From Kitasatospora sp. A2-31 (lineage in GTDB: Bacteria; Actinomycetota; Actinomycetes; Streptomycetales; Streptomycetaceae), in the NCBI RefSeq assembly GCF_022288725.1, contig NZ_JAKNTA010000021.1:1-64000 (forward strand): a stretch of DNA of 64,000 bases, read 5' to 3'. Under the pieces are notes generated by a model. The model saw only the letters and a program-made list of their open reading frames with translations. It made no database searches and was not told the origin of the DNA. Below, in pieces: positions 1-8,525 of the stretch. Made by a program: the position numbers and the translations under genes. Position 1 is the first letter of the stretch. Every line of letters starts with the position of its first letter.

Positions 1-689
1 GCGTACAGCACGTCGATCTTCGGCTGCGACTTCAGGAAGGCCTGCATGACCTCCTTGCCCTTGGCGCGGGTGAAGTCGCCGGTCTGCGAGGCGACCACCT
101 TGAACTTGGGCTCGCCCTTGACGGCGTCCGCGAAGCCGGACTTGCGGTCGTTGGCCGGCGCTGAACCGGTGGTGCCCTCCAGCTGGACGACGTTCACGTC
201 ACCACTGGCGGCCGCGTACTCCTTGACCAGCCACTCGCCTGCCTTCTTGCCCTCCTCGACGAAGTCCGAGCCGAGGAAGGAGACGTAGAGCGACTCGTCC
301 TTCGAGTCCACCGCGCGGTCGGTCAGGATGACCGGGATGTGCGCGTCCTTGGCCTCCTTCAGGACCGTGTCCCAACCCGACTCCACCACCGGGGAGAAGG
401 CGATCACATCGACCTTCTGCTGGATGAACGAGCGGATCGCCTTGATCTGGTTCTCCTGCTTCTGCTGCGCGTCGGAGAACTTCAGCTCGACGCCGGCCTT
501 CTTCGCGGCCTCCTGGATCGACTTGGTGTTGGCGGTGCGCCAACCGCTCTCCGCGCCGACCTGGGAGAACCCCACGACGAGCTTGTGGCCGGAACCCTTG
601 TCGGCCGAGCCTCCGCCGCCGGAACCACAGGCGGCGAGGACGGCAACCATCGCACCGGTGACCAGGACCGAAGCAACTCTCTTGGACAT
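1..689 (-). CDS. YtfQ-like sugar ABC transporter substrate-binding lipoprotein (partial, N-terminal part)
   Basis: The gene starts at 689 and runs off the left edge; 229 residues are visible. The N-terminus is a lipoprotein signal (basic MSKR, hydrophobic stretch, lipobox LAAC), so the protein should be anchored outside the membrane and deliver a sugar to an ABC permease. The sequence after the signal (VVGFSQVGAESGW, QQKQENQIKAIRSF, SGDFTRAKGKEV) closely follows the periplasmic-binding-protein family containing E. coli YtfQ, the galactofuranose-binding protein. An AGAGGA Shine-Dalgarno lies about nine bases before the ATG. Upstream are a perfect LacI-type palindrome (852-871) and a CebR box (996-1009). 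The true ligand is unknown; the shared operator with the xylanase/arabinofuranosidase genes makes an arabinose-type pentose or furanose possible (inference). Confidence 0.9.
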   Translation of the reverse strand, partial: MSKRVASVLVTGAMVAVLAACGSGGGGSADKGSGHKLVVGFSQVGAESGWRTANTKSIQEAAKKAGVELKFSDAQQKQENQIKAIRSFIQQKVDVIAFSPVVESGWDTVLKEAKDAHIPVILTDRAVDSKDESLYVSFLGSDFVEEGKKAGEWLVKEYAAASGDVNVVQLEGTTGSAPANDRKSGFADAVKGEPKFKVVASQTGDFTRAKGKEVMQAFLKSQPKIDVLY

Positions 690-851
690 GTGGGGACTTC
701 CTCTCGGAATCGTCGATCGCACGGACGGCGGCAACGGCCCGCGTTCACGGGGTGGGGCGAAGCGACTGAGGGGCCGAGGTGCGGCCCAGGGGCGACGCGG
801 CACCATCCCGTCCATCCGGGCGCGGTGGTGACGCGGTTGCGCTCGAGACGA

Positions 852-871
852 GATTGTTAGCGCTAACAATC
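852..871. promoter_or_regulatory. Perfect 20-bp LacI-family operator upstream of the sugar-binding protein gene
   Basis: GATTGTTAGCGCTAACAATC is a perfect palindrome with the central CG typical of LacI-family operators. It lies about 165 bp upstream of the YtfQ-like gene. Its core TTGTTAGCGCTAACA is nearly the same as the element at 9990-10006 before the xylanase gene, which suggests one LacI-type regulator acts at both places. It differs from the CebR box and from the BxlR-type elements in the window. Confidence 0.8.
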
Positions 872-995
872 GGGTCGACAAGACCCGCCCCCGCCCGTTA
901 CCCAATCTTGACCTGCGGCGCGGCGAGGTCCTGGCCGATTTCCGGCCTGTTACCGCCCCTTGACGCTCCGATGGCCGAGCTGGGCTGAACGGCGA

Positions 996-1009
996 TGGGA
1001 GCGCTCCCA
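996..1009. promoter_or_regulatory. CebR box (exact 14-bp palindrome), orphan position
   Basis: TGGGAGCGCTCCCA matches the operator published for CebR, the cello-oligosaccharide-responsive repressor of Streptomyces. The same 14-mer precedes the GH5 cellulase and the GH1 beta-glucosidase in this window. Here it is about 300 bp upstream of the YtfQ-like gene start and directly beside the 15-bp tandem repeat array. No cellulase gene starts nearby, so it either controls a long leader of the sugar-binding gene or is a relic. Confidence 0.85.
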
Positions 1010-1012
1010 CGG

Positions 1013-1117
1013 ATCGGACTCCCATGCATCGGACTCCCATGCATCGGACTCCCATGCATCGGACTCCCATGCATCGGACTCCCCTGCATCGGACTCCCCT
1101 GCACTGGGCTCCCCTGC
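1013..1117. repeat. 15-bp tandem repeat array, about 7 copies
   Basis: The unit ATCGGACTCCCATGC is repeated four times exactly, then twice with one change (CCCCTGC), then once in decayed form. The 15-bp unit keeps all frames open, which creates spurious long open frames with periodic peptides on both strands. No ribosome binding site or homologous protein supports coding. Confidence 0.9.
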
Positions 1118-1462
1118 ACCGGCTCCCCCGTGCTCCGGGCCCCGCCGGCCACCGGCGGGGGGGGCGCCGAACAGGGGCGACACGAGCGTCCCGCGCCCGG
1201 CGGCGTGCGAGACCACCGGTCGGACGTCCCCGGCGGCTGGTGCGACACCGGCGACCGGGCCGAGAACATGGTCGACGCCGGCTGCCCGCCGCACCGTCAG
1301 GGTGCGGCGGGCCGACCGGTTCCGGGGCATGCGGGTGATCGGCAGCCGGGTCCGCCTCCGCGCCGCCGGACCGCTTTCGCCGGGGACGGGAACGGGCGGA
1401 GGCGGGGCTCCGTCACGGTCGGGCGGTCGCAGCCGGGCGCGCAGGGAGTCGCGCGCCCGGTG
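1118..1462. other. Intergenic, no gene seen
   Basis: This is GC-rich sequence between the decayed end of the tandem repeats and the stop codon of the esterase gene. The open frames crossing it depend on the adjacent repeat array and lack initiation signals. I see no clear strong terminator hairpin here. Confidence 0.5.
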
Positions 1463-2812
1463 TCATCCCAGCTTCCACTGCTGGTTGCTGCCGCCACTGC
1501 AGGTCCACAGCTGGACCGGCGTGCCGTCACCGGTGGCCAGCCCGGCCACGTCCAGGCAGAGCCCCGACTGCACCCCGGTGACCGTGCCGTTCGGGTTCAG
1601 CTGCCACTGCTGGTTGGCCTGGCCGTTGCAGGACCAGACGATCGCCTTGGTGCCGGGGCTGGTGCCGTGCGCCTCGGCGTCCAGGCACAGCGTGCTGCCG
1701 CCCACGGTCACCGTCAGCTGCTTCGACGCCGTACGGGTCCAGGCCTGGTTCGCACCGCCGTTGCAGGCGTAGATCCGCTGCTGCGTTCCGAGCGCCGTGC
1801 CGTTCGCGTCGGTGAGGCACTTGCCCGCGGCCACCGCCTTCAGCGCGCCGGCCGTGCCGCCGCCGGACGTCCCCCCGTCCAGGCCCATGAAGTGGACGGC
1901 GGTGGCCGCCATGGCCGTCCCCTGCACCGGCAGTTGATGCCCGGCCCCGACGATGCTGTACGCCTCCACCTGGGTGACGCCGGCGCTGTTGTCGTACCGG
2001 GTGCGGTTCCAGTTGGCGGCGGGGGTGTCGGTGGCCGACGGGGTCCGGCTCACGCCGAGGACGTCGGTCCACTCCTTGATCTCTTCACCGAGGTTGTTGT
2101 GGCTGAGAACGGTGTCGGCGGTACCGTGCCACAGCTGCACCCGGGGACGTGGACCGGTGTAGCCGCGATCGGCACCGCGCGCCAGATCGCCCCACTGCTG
2201 CGGGGTCATGGAGACCTGGCCCTGGGCACAGGGGCCGTTCCAGCCGCGGACGGTGCCGGTGTGGAAGCAGTGGTAGGGCACGCCCATGAACGCCGCGCCC
2301 GCCTTGAACACGTCGGGGTAGTCGGCGAGCATCACGTTGGTCATCATCCCGCCCGAGGACTCCCCGGTCACGTACACGGCGTTGGCGTTGCCACCGTAGT
2401 GCTGCTCCGTGTACGTGATCATCGACATCAGCCCGACCGGGTCACTGCCGCCGTTGCGGGTCAGCGCCTGGTCGGAGGAGACGTCCCAACAGCTGCCGCC
2501 GGGGTTCGTCGAGGGGTAGATGACCAGGAATCCGTACCGGTCGGCCAGCGACCCGAAGTCGGTGCTGGAGTACATGTAGGGCCCGGTCCCCTGGCACCCG
2601 TGCAGGGCCAGCAGGATCGGCGGGTCGGGCCTGACGTTGTTCGGCACGTACAGGTGCATCAGCAGACCCGTCGGGTTGGTGCCGAAGTTCGTGATCTGGG
2701 TCAGCGACGCGGCGGCGGCCTGCGGGGCCGCCTGCAGGCTCAGGCCGACCGCGAGGCCGACCGCCGCGAGCAGGCCCGGTAAGCGGGACGTGAACGAGCG
2801 GAAGCGGAACAT
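1463..2812 (-). CDS. Secreted CE1-type esterase (acetylxylan/feruloyl esterase, PHB-depolymerase-like) with C-terminal CBM13 ricin-B domain
   Basis: 449 aa. The ATG at 2812 has GGAGAGG just upstream and opens a classic Sec signal peptide (MFRFRSF, hydrophobic run, AAAA cleavage region near residue 35). The catalytic domain spans about residues 36-305: LLALHGCQG is the oxyanion region, GESSG (Ser152) the nucleophile elbow, DTVLSHNN and GAGHQLP give the likely Asp and His. After a Gly/Ser/Thr linker, residues 315-449 form a beta-trefoil CBM13 with three QxW-type repeats (NQAW, NQQW, NQQW) that bind xylan or galactose-type sugars. It would remove acetyl or feruloyl groups from arabinoxylan outside the cell, fitting the neighbouring xylanase system. 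Whether acetyl or feruloyl esters are preferred cannot be told from sequence. Confidence 0.9.
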   Translation of the reverse strand: MFRFRSFTSRLPGLLAAVGLAVGLSLQAAPQAAAASLTQITNFGTNPTGLLMHLYVPNNVRPDPPILLALHGCQGTGPYMYSSTDFGSLADRYGFLVIYPSTNPGGSCWDVSSDQALTRNGGSDPVGLMSMITYTEQHYGGNANAVYVTGESSGGMMTNVMLADYPDVFKAGAAFMGVPYHCFHTGTVRGWNGPCAQGQVSMTPQQWGDLARGADRGYTGPRPRVQLWHGTADTVLSHNNLGEEIKEWTDVLGVSRTPSATDTPAANWNRTRYDNSAGVTQVEAYSIVGAGHQLPVQGTAMAATAVHFMGLDGGTSGGGTAGALKAVAAGKCLTDANGTALGTQQRIYACNGGANQAWTRTASKQLTVTVGGSTLCLDAEAHGTSPGTKAIVWSCNGQANQQWQLNPNGTVTGVQSGLCLDVAGLATGDGTPVQLWTCSGGSNQQWKLG

Positions 2813-2918
2813 GGAGCCTCTCCGTTCGGGTGTGTCGTGGGTAGGAGGGAGGTCGTGGTGCCACCACCGGCGTGCCGGCACCTGCGGTACGCACCGGGGA
2901 CCTCCGCCGGTACGCGCG

Positions 2919-5279
2919 TCAAACGCAGTGGAACGTCGGATGCAGGCGCCGGGTGTGGTCCAGGACGCGGACCGGCCCGTCCAGCCGGACGGTCGCGGTG
3001 AGCCGGATGTCGGTGCTGGAGGCGGCGACGCGCAGCTCCAACTCCCCCGGCTCCACGATGCGCCGCCCGTCGCGCCCGGTGAAGGACGCGACGTCCGCCG
3101 GGATGCCGACCCGGAGCCGCGTCCGCGTGCCCGGGGCCAGGGCGACCCGCCGGTAGCCGATCAGCCGCTGCACCGGCTGGACCACGCTGGCGACCGGGTC
3201 GTGCAGGTAGAGCTGGACGGTCTCGCTGCCGGTCCGGTCGCCGGTGTTGCGCAGGGTGAAGGCGAGGGCGACCGCCCCGTCGGTCGCGACGGTGTCCTGC
3301 TCCACCTCGAGGTCGGTCCAGGCGAACGTCGTGTAGCCGATGCCGTGCCCGAACCCGAACGCGGGGGTGGGGTCGGTGCTGGACACCTCGCTCGGGCCGG
3401 CCAGCCGGGCGGCGAGGTAGGTGGAGGGCTGGACGCCCGGGCGCGCCGGGATGCTGACGGGCAGCCGGCCCGAGGGGTCGGTCCGGCCGCTGAGCACCGC
3501 GGCGATCGCCTCGGTGCCGGCCTCGCCGGGGAAGAAGGTCTGCACCAGGGCCGCCGCCTCGGTCACCGCACGCCCCAGCGCGTAGGGTCGGCCGGCCAGC
3601 AGCACCGGCACGACCGGCGTGCCGGTGTCCAGCAACGTGTCGAGCAACTGCTGCTGCACGCCCGGAAGTCGCAGGGACTCGGCGTCGCAGCCCTCGCCGC
3701 TGGTGCCGCGCCCGAACAGCCCGGCCCGGTCGCCCAGGGCGACGATCACGACATCGGCGCGCCGGGCCGCCTCGACGGCCTCGGTGAAGCCGGAGGTCTC
3801 GAACCCGTCGATGCTCGCCCCGGCCACCGTCCGGATCTCGCTGCCGGGGAACTCCGCCGTCAAGGCCTGGCGCAGCGTGGGCAGTTCGATGCCGATCGGG
3901 ACGTCAGGATGCTGGCCTCCGACGTGCACGGGGAAGGCGTAGCAGCCGAGCACCGCGGTCGGGGTGTCGGCGTTGGGGCCGATCAGCGCGATCCGGCGGG
4001 GGTGTCGCAGCGGCAGGGTGCCGTCGTTGCGCAGCAGCACCACGGCCCGCTCGGCGATCTCCAGGGCCAGCGCGCGGTTCTCCGGGCCGTCCAGGTCGAC
4101 CGAGCCCCGCAGCCTTCCCGGATCGTCGAGCGGGCGGCCGGAGAGCGCCGTCGGGACGGCGTCCCAGTCCTCGTCCAGCAGGCCGAGTTGGGCCTTCTGC
4201 ACCAGTACCCGGCGCAGTGCCCGGTCGACCAGCGCCTCGGGCACCGTCCCGTCCTCGACGGCGCGCAGCAGCGGCTCGCCGAAGGTCTTGACGGTCGGCA
4301 GCTCCATGTCCACGCCACTGGTGAGGGCGAGGGCGGCCGCCTCGGCCCAGTCCCCGGCGACGCCGTGCAGCAGCTTGAGGAAGGCGATGCCGAAGTAGTC
4401 GGCGACCACCGTCCCCTCGAAGCCCCAGGTCTCGCGCAGCAGTCCGGTGAGCAGCTCCTCGTCGGCGGCCGAGGGGACACCGTCGGTGTCGGTGTAGGCG
4501 TGCATGACCGACCGGGGGCGGCCCTCGCGCACCGCCATCTCGAAGGGCGGGAGGATGACGTCGGCACGTTCGCGGGCGCCCATGCCCACGGGGGCGAGGT
4601 TGCGTCCGGCGCGCGAGGCGGAGTAGCCGGCGAAGTGCTTGAGCGTGGCCACGATCCCTGCGGACTCCAGGCCCTGGACGTAGGCGGTGGCCACCGTGCC
4701 GACCAGGTAGGGGTCTTCGCCGATGGTCTCCTCGACCCGCCCCCAGCGGGCGTCGCGGACGACGTCGAGGACCGGGGCGAGGCCCTGGTGGACGCCGACC
4801 GCGCGCAGGTCACGGCCGATGGCGGCGGCCATCCGCCGGATCAGGTCCGGATCGAAGGTGGCGCCCCAGGAGAGCGGCACCGGGTAGGCGGTGGCGCCCC
4901 AGGCGGCGAACCCGGCCAGGCACTCCTCGTGCGCGAGGGCGGGGATGCCGAACCGGTTGGCGGCGGCGATGCGTCGCTGGCTGCGGGCGAGCGAGAGCGC
5001 GCCCAGCGCCGGGTCGACCGGTGCCGTGCCGAACGGCCGGGTCAACTGGCCCAGTCCGGAGGGGAGCAGGTCGTCGAGGTCGGGTGCCTCCTCCATGTCG
5101 TGCTGGTGCGGGGCGACGTCGCCGCCCTCGTCGGAGGCGCCGACCCAGACGCCGACCAGCTGGGCCAGCTTCTCCGGCAGCGTCATCTCGGCGATCAGGG
5201 CGTGCGCGCGTTCCTCGGGGCTGAGCGCGCGGTCGCGCCAGCGGTCGGTCGGGCCGGCGGCCGGGGCGGCGAGGTTCAT
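2919..5279 (-). CDS. bxlA: GH3 beta-xylosidase (BxlA-like), cytoplasmic
   Basis: 786 aa with no signal peptide, as expected of an enzyme acting on imported oligosaccharides. The start at 5279 is 8 bp after the bxlG stop, with GGAGG upstream. Family 3 features in order: N-terminal TIM-barrel domain (IPALAHEECLAGF, LAPVLDVVRDARWGRVEET, LKHFAGYSASRAGRN), nucleophile Asp in VVADYFG, then the alpha/beta sandwich domain (RIALIGPNAD, VVIVALGDRAG) and a C-terminal fibronectin-III-like domain (GSETVQLYLHDPVASV). As last gene of bxlEFGA it would hydrolyse xylobiose and xylo-oligosaccharides to xylose. Family GH3 also has beta-glucosidases; the operon context is what decides for xylosidase. Confidence 0.9.
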   Translation of the reverse strand: MNLAAPAAGPTDRWRDRALSPEERAHALIAEMTLPEKLAQLVGVWVGASDEGGDVAPHQHDMEEAPDLDDLLPSGLGQLTRPFGTAPVDPALGALSLARSQRRIAAANRFGIPALAHEECLAGFAAWGATAYPVPLSWGATFDPDLIRRMAAAIGRDLRAVGVHQGLAPVLDVVRDARWGRVEETIGEDPYLVGTVATAYVQGLESAGIVATLKHFAGYSASRAGRNLAPVGMGARERADVILPPFEMAVREGRPRSVMHAYTDTDGVPSAADEELLTGLLRETWGFEGTVVADYFGIAFLKLLHGVAGDWAEAAALALTSGVDMELPTVKTFGEPLLRAVEDGTVPEALVDRALRRVLVQKAQLGLLDEDWDAVPTALSGRPLDDPGRLRGSVDLDGPENRALALEIAERAVVLLRNDGTLPLRHPRRIALIGPNADTPTAVLGCYAFPVHVGGQHPDVPIGIELPTLRQALTAEFPGSEIRTVAGASIDGFETSGFTEAVEAARRADVVIVALGDRAGLFGRGTSGEGCDAESLRLPGVQQQLLDTLLDTGTPVVPVLLAGRPYALGRAVTEAAALVQTFFPGEAGTEAIAAVLSGRTDPSGRLPVSIPARPGVQPSTYLAARLAGPSEVSSTDPTPAFGFGHGIGYTTFAWTDLEVEQDTVATDGAVALAFTLRNTGDRTGSETVQLYLHDPVASVVQPVQRLIGYRRVALAPGTRTRLRVGIPADVASFTGRDGRRIVEPGELELRVAASSTDIRLTATVRLDGPVRVLDHTRRLHPTFHCV

Positions 5280-5287
5280 GTTGCCGG

Positions 5288-6106
5288 TCACTTTCCTCCC
5301 ACTCCCATGAGGCCCTGGACCAGGGCACGTCGGGCGAACAGGTAGACGACGAGGACGGGGAGCATCGACAGCACGACGGCGCTGAGCAGGCCGGGCACGT
5401 CGACGCCGTGCTCGGTCTGGAAGTCGTACAGGCCGAGGGTGATGACCTTGGTGCCCTCCGACTGGGTGAGGATCAGCGGGAACAAGAAGCCGTTCCACGC
5501 CTGCAGGGCGGCGAACACCACGACCGACGACAGTCCGCCCCTGGACAGCGGCACCACCAGCTGCCAGAACCCCCGCCACGGCGAGGCGCCGTCCAGGGCC
5601 ATGGCCTCGTAGAGCTCGCCGGAGACGTCCCGCATGGCCCCGGTGAGGACCAGCGTGCACACCGGCAGGCAGAACGCCGCAGTGGGCAGGATGACGCCGA
5701 TCAGGTGGTCGTAGAGGCCGGCCTTGCTGATCACGTAGAACATCGGCACGATCACGGCCTGCGCCGGGATCGCCAAACCCAGCAGGAAGATCCGGAAGAC
5801 GGTGCCGATGGTCCTGCCCCGGACCCGCACGATGGCGTAGGCGAGCGGGGGCACCACGAGCAGCACGATGGCGACCACGCTCACCGTGACCACCAGCGTG
5901 TTGAGGAAGTCCCGACCGAAGCCGTTGGAGAAGTCGTCGACGTAGTTCTGCAGGGTCAGCTCGGAGGGGAAGGTGAGCGGCCCCTGCGAGGAGTAGTCGG
6001 AGCGGGTCCGGAAGGTGGAGACCAGCAGGACGTACAGCGGGAAGCCCACCAGGGCCAGCCAGACCAGCGAGCCGAGCCCGGCGAGGTGGTTGGGACGCCG
6101 GCGCAT
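5288..6106 (-). CDS. bxlG: Xylo-oligosaccharide ABC transporter permease BxlG
   Basis: 272 aa, six predicted membrane helices, MalG-type inner-membrane component of a carbohydrate importer (CUT1). The EAA loop is visible as EAMALDGASPWRGFWQLVVPLSRGG in the middle of the protein, the site where the ATPase docks. Its ATG overlaps the bxlF stop by one base (TGATG), so translation is coupled. No ATPase gene is present in the operon, as is usual for Streptomyces CUT1 systems that share the global ATPase MsiK encoded elsewhere (established knowledge). Confidence 0.93.
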   Translation of the reverse strand: MRRRPNHLAGLGSLVWLALVGFPLYVLLVSTFRTRSDYSSQGPLTFPSELTLQNYVDDFSNGFGRDFLNTLVVTVSVVAIVLLVVPPLAYAIVRVRGRTIGTVFRIFLLGLAIPAQAVIVPMFYVISKAGLYDHLIGVILPTAAFCLPVCTLVLTGAMRDVSGELYEAMALDGASPWRGFWQLVVPLSRGGLSSVVVFAALQAWNGFLFPLILTQSEGTKVITLGLYDFQTEHGVDVPGLLSAVVLSMLPVLVVYLFARRALVQGLMGVGGK

Positions 6107-7068
6107 CACAGTCCCTCCGTGGTGCTGCGCATCCTGTCGTAGCCGGACAGGCGCACGACGGCGAGCGAGATCAGCGTGGCGGCCATCACGAGGACCAGGG
6201 CGATCGCCGAGCCCGCGCCGAAGTCGAAGCTCTTGAAGGCCTGTCGGTACATGTAGTAGGCGCTGTTGGTGGTGTCGGTGCCGGGACCGCCCTGGGTGAG
6301 GATGAGGACGGTGTCGAAGGTGGTGAGTCCGCCGACCACCATCAGGATCATCGAGGTGATGGCCGTGTTGCGCAGCTGCGGCAGGGTGATGTGGAGGAAC
6401 TGCCGTACCTTGCCCGCGCCGTCGATCGACGCGGCCTGGTAGAGCACCTGCGGGATCGCCCGGGCGCCGCCCTGGTAGAGCAGGGCGTGCATGGGCGTCC
6501 ACTGCCACATGCCGACAAAGGTGAGCACCGCGACGGCGCTGCCCTGACTGCCCATCAGGTTGCCGTCGCCGAAGAGCCATTCCAGCTCCGAGGGCACGCC
6601 GAAGTTGGGGTCCAGGATGGCGCGCCAGACCACCGAGACCGCGGTCGCGGACAGCAGCAGCGGGACGAAGAAGACCGCGGACAGCACGGCGCGGTTGCGC
6701 TGGTGGCCGGCCGCCCACACGCCCAGCAGGATGCTCACCGGGGTCTGCACGACCACGCCGGCCGCGGTCAGCAGCAGGGTCAGCCACATGCTCTGCGTCA
6801 TCACCGGGTCGTGCAGCAGCTTGCTCCAGTTGGCGAGGCCGTTGAACGTCGGGGCGTCGACGCCGTTCCAGCTGGTGAAGGAGAGCACCGCCACCAGCAC
6901 CAGCGGCACGATCGCGAACAGCAGGAAGAACACCGTCGCGGGGACCGCCCAGACGAGGCCCGGACGGGTCACCCCGGCGCCGGTCCGGCTCGCCGCCCGT
7001 GGGCGGGGAACCGGACCGGCGCCCCGCCTGCGACGGCCGGAGGCGGACACGAAGGAGGAAGCACTCAT
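6106..7068 (-). CDS. bxlF: Xylo-oligosaccharide ABC transporter permease BxlF
   Basis: 320 aa, MalF-type permease with a basic cytoplasmic N-terminus (SGRRRRGAG, about 40 residues) before the first membrane helix. The EAA-type loop (YQAASIDGAGKVRQFLHITLPQL) lies about two thirds in. The start at 7068 has GAGGGG upstream and is 11 bp after the bxlE stop. With BxlG it forms the membrane channel of the importer. Confidence 0.93.
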   Translation of the reverse strand: MSASSFVSASGRRRRGAGPVPRPRAASRTGAGVTRPGLVWAVPATVFFLLFAIVPLVLVAVLSFTSWNGVDAPTFNGLANWSKLLHDPVMTQSMWLTLLLTAAGVVVQTPVSILLGVWAAGHQRNRAVLSAVFFVPLLLSATAVSVVWRAILDPNFGVPSELEWLFGDGNLMGSQGSAVAVLTFVGMWQWTPMHALLYQGGARAIPQVLYQAASIDGAGKVRQFLHITLPQLRNTAITSMILMVVGGLTTFDTVLILTQGGPGTDTTNSAYYMYRQAFKSFDFGAGSAIALVLVMAATLISLAVVRLSGYDRMRSTTEGL

Positions 7069-7079
7069 GGCGGTTCCCC

Positions 7080-8372
7080 TCAGGAGGCGGGCAGGGCCTG
7101 CATGGCCTTGACGAAGCCGTCCACGTCGAGCCTGCCGTCGAAGAACTGCTGGACGGCGGTGCGGATCGGCGTGCTGGCGGCCGGCGGGTACGCCTGGTCC
7201 CAGGACAGCTGGAACGAGGGGGCCGCCTTGACCAGGTCGTACTGGTACTTGGAGTAGTCGGGGTTGGCTGCGGTGCCGAGGAACTGCTCGGTGCTGGTGG
7301 TGGTCGGCAGGTTGCCGATCGCCAGCTGCGCCTTGACGAACTCGTCGGAGTACATGAGCTTCAGGAAGGCGGCCGCCGCCTCGGGGTGCTTGCTCTTCTT
7401 CAGCACCGAGTAGAAGTTGTTGGTGTTGCCGACCACGTTGGCCGCGTCGCCCTTGCCGCCGGGGACGCCGGGGAACGCGCCGTATCCGAGGTTGCCCTTG
7501 GCGAAGTCGGGGTTGGCGTCCTGCTGGGTGGCGTACTCCCAGGAACCCATCAGCTCGAAGGCCGCCTTGCCCTTGGCGAGCAGCGCCGGGGAGCCGCCGT
7601 CGGTGAACTTCACCGAGTCGAAGTTCGAGCCGAACGCGCCGGCGTCGAGCAGCTTCTTGAGCATGCCCAGGGCCTTCTTCGCGTCCTCGCTCTCCCATGC
7701 GCCCTTGTCGCCGGACAGCGCCTTCCGGAACAGCTCGGGGCCCGCGACGCGGTCGAAGACGTACTCGTACCACATCAGGGTCGGCCACTGGTCACCACCG
7801 CCGAGGGCGAACGGGGTGACGCCCTTGGCCTTGAGCACCCGGACGGCGTCGAGCAGGTCGTCCCAGGTCTTCGGGACGTTCAGGCCCGCGTCCGCCAGCA
7901 CCTTCTTGTTGTGGAACAGCAGCACGGGCTGGGTGCCGCGCATCGGGATGCCGTAGGACTTGCCGTCGATCACCGCGGTGTTGAACACCGAGGGCAGGAA
8001 GTTGCTCTTCAGCCCCGGGTCCGCGGCGATCATGTCGTCCAACGGTAGCAACAGGCCGGACTTCACGTAGGGCTGGATGCTCCCGCCGCCCCAGTTGAAG
8101 AAGACGTCCGGCGCCTGCGGGGTGTTGATGACGGTGTTGAGCTTGGCCTGGTAGTCCGCGCCGGGGATGGTGTCCAGGACGGCCTTGACCTTGGAGCTCT
8201 TGTTGAAGGTCTCGACCAGTTGCTTCTCGACCTTGTTGCTGGCGTCCCCGTAGACCAGCACGTGGATCGTGCCGGAGTCCCCGCTCGCGGAGGACCCTCC
8301 ACTGTCGCAGGCGGTCATCCCCACCACGGCCACGGCCAGACCGAGCGCACCGGCTAACGCGCGTCGCTTCAT
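7080..8372 (-). CDS. bxlE: Xylo-oligosaccharide-binding lipoprotein BxlE
   Basis: 430 aa extracellular solute-binding protein, family 1. The N-terminus MKRRALAG, hydrophobic core and lipobox MTAC mark a lipoprotein; a Ser/Gly-rich spacer follows. Typical motifs include FFNWGGGSIQPYVKSG, YGIPMRGTQPVLLFHN and AFELMGSWEY. AGGAG lies 8 bp before the ATG. It is first gene of the bxlEFGA operon, transcribed away from bxlR, and captures xylobiose-type substrates. The intergenic region carries GAAA/TTTC-type elements that BxlR is expected to bind. Confidence 0.92.
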   Translation of the reverse strand: MKRRALAGALGLAVAVVGMTACDSGGSSASGDSGTIHVLVYGDASNKVEKQLVETFNKSSKVKAVLDTIPGADYQAKLNTVINTPQAPDVFFNWGGGSIQPYVKSGLLLPLDDMIAADPGLKSNFLPSVFNTAVIDGKSYGIPMRGTQPVLLFHNKKVLADAGLNVPKTWDDLLDAVRVLKAKGVTPFALGGGDQWPTLMWYEYVFDRVAGPELFRKALSGDKGAWESEDAKKALGMLKKLLDAGAFGSNFDSVKFTDGGSPALLAKGKAAFELMGSWEYATQQDANPDFAKGNLGYGAFPGVPGGKGDAANVVGNTNNFYSVLKKSKHPEAAAAFLKLMYSDEFVKAQLAIGNLPTTTSTEQFLGTAANPDYSKYQYDLVKAAPSFQLSWDQAYPPAASTPIRTAVQQFFDGRLDVDGFVKAMQALPAS

Positions 8373-8385
8373 CAGCAGTCTCCTA

Positions 8386-8407
8386 AAGTTTCGACCCGCT
8401 TCTCGAA
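8386..8407. promoter_or_regulatory. BxlR-type operator elements between bxlE and bxlR
   Basis: TAAAGTTTCGA (8385-8395) is close to the CGAAANTTTCG element described for Streptomyces xylanase and bxl control, with one mismatch in the left arm. An overlapping inverted repeat TTTCGA-N8-TCGAAA extends to 8407. It sits just upstream of the bxlE Shine-Dalgarno, a good place for a repressor to block transcription. A further GTTTCGG half-site occurs at 8442. Confidence 0.6.
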
Positions 8408-8513
8408 ATCCACGCTGCGCCGGACGCTAGGTTGCGGAGACGTTTCGGGTCAATCCCTCGTACCGACGGTTACTGAAGCGTGATGCGTCAACTGCCCTGC
8501 GTCGCGCATGGCT

Positions 8514-8519
8514 TATGCT
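8514..8519 (+). promoter_or_regulatory. Likely -10 hexamer for a leaderless bxlR transcript
   Basis: TATGCT is placed so that transcription would begin at or next to the ATG at 8526. There is no Shine-Dalgarno before either possible bxlR start, which fits a leaderless mRNA. No convincing -35 hexamer is visible. Confidence 0.45.
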
Positions 8520-8525
8520 GCGTCC

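Noticed and set aside
995..2782. Long plus-strand open frames through the 15-bp repeats and antisense to the esterase gene
   Set aside because: They are produced by a repeat unit of 15 bp and by the high GC of the opposite gene; no ribosome binding site and Arg/Gly/Pro-rich shadow peptide.
8508..8525. Earlier ATG for bxlR (adds MAYAAS)
   Set aside because: No ribosome binding site; the -10-like TATGCT inside it fits a leaderless start at 8526 better.
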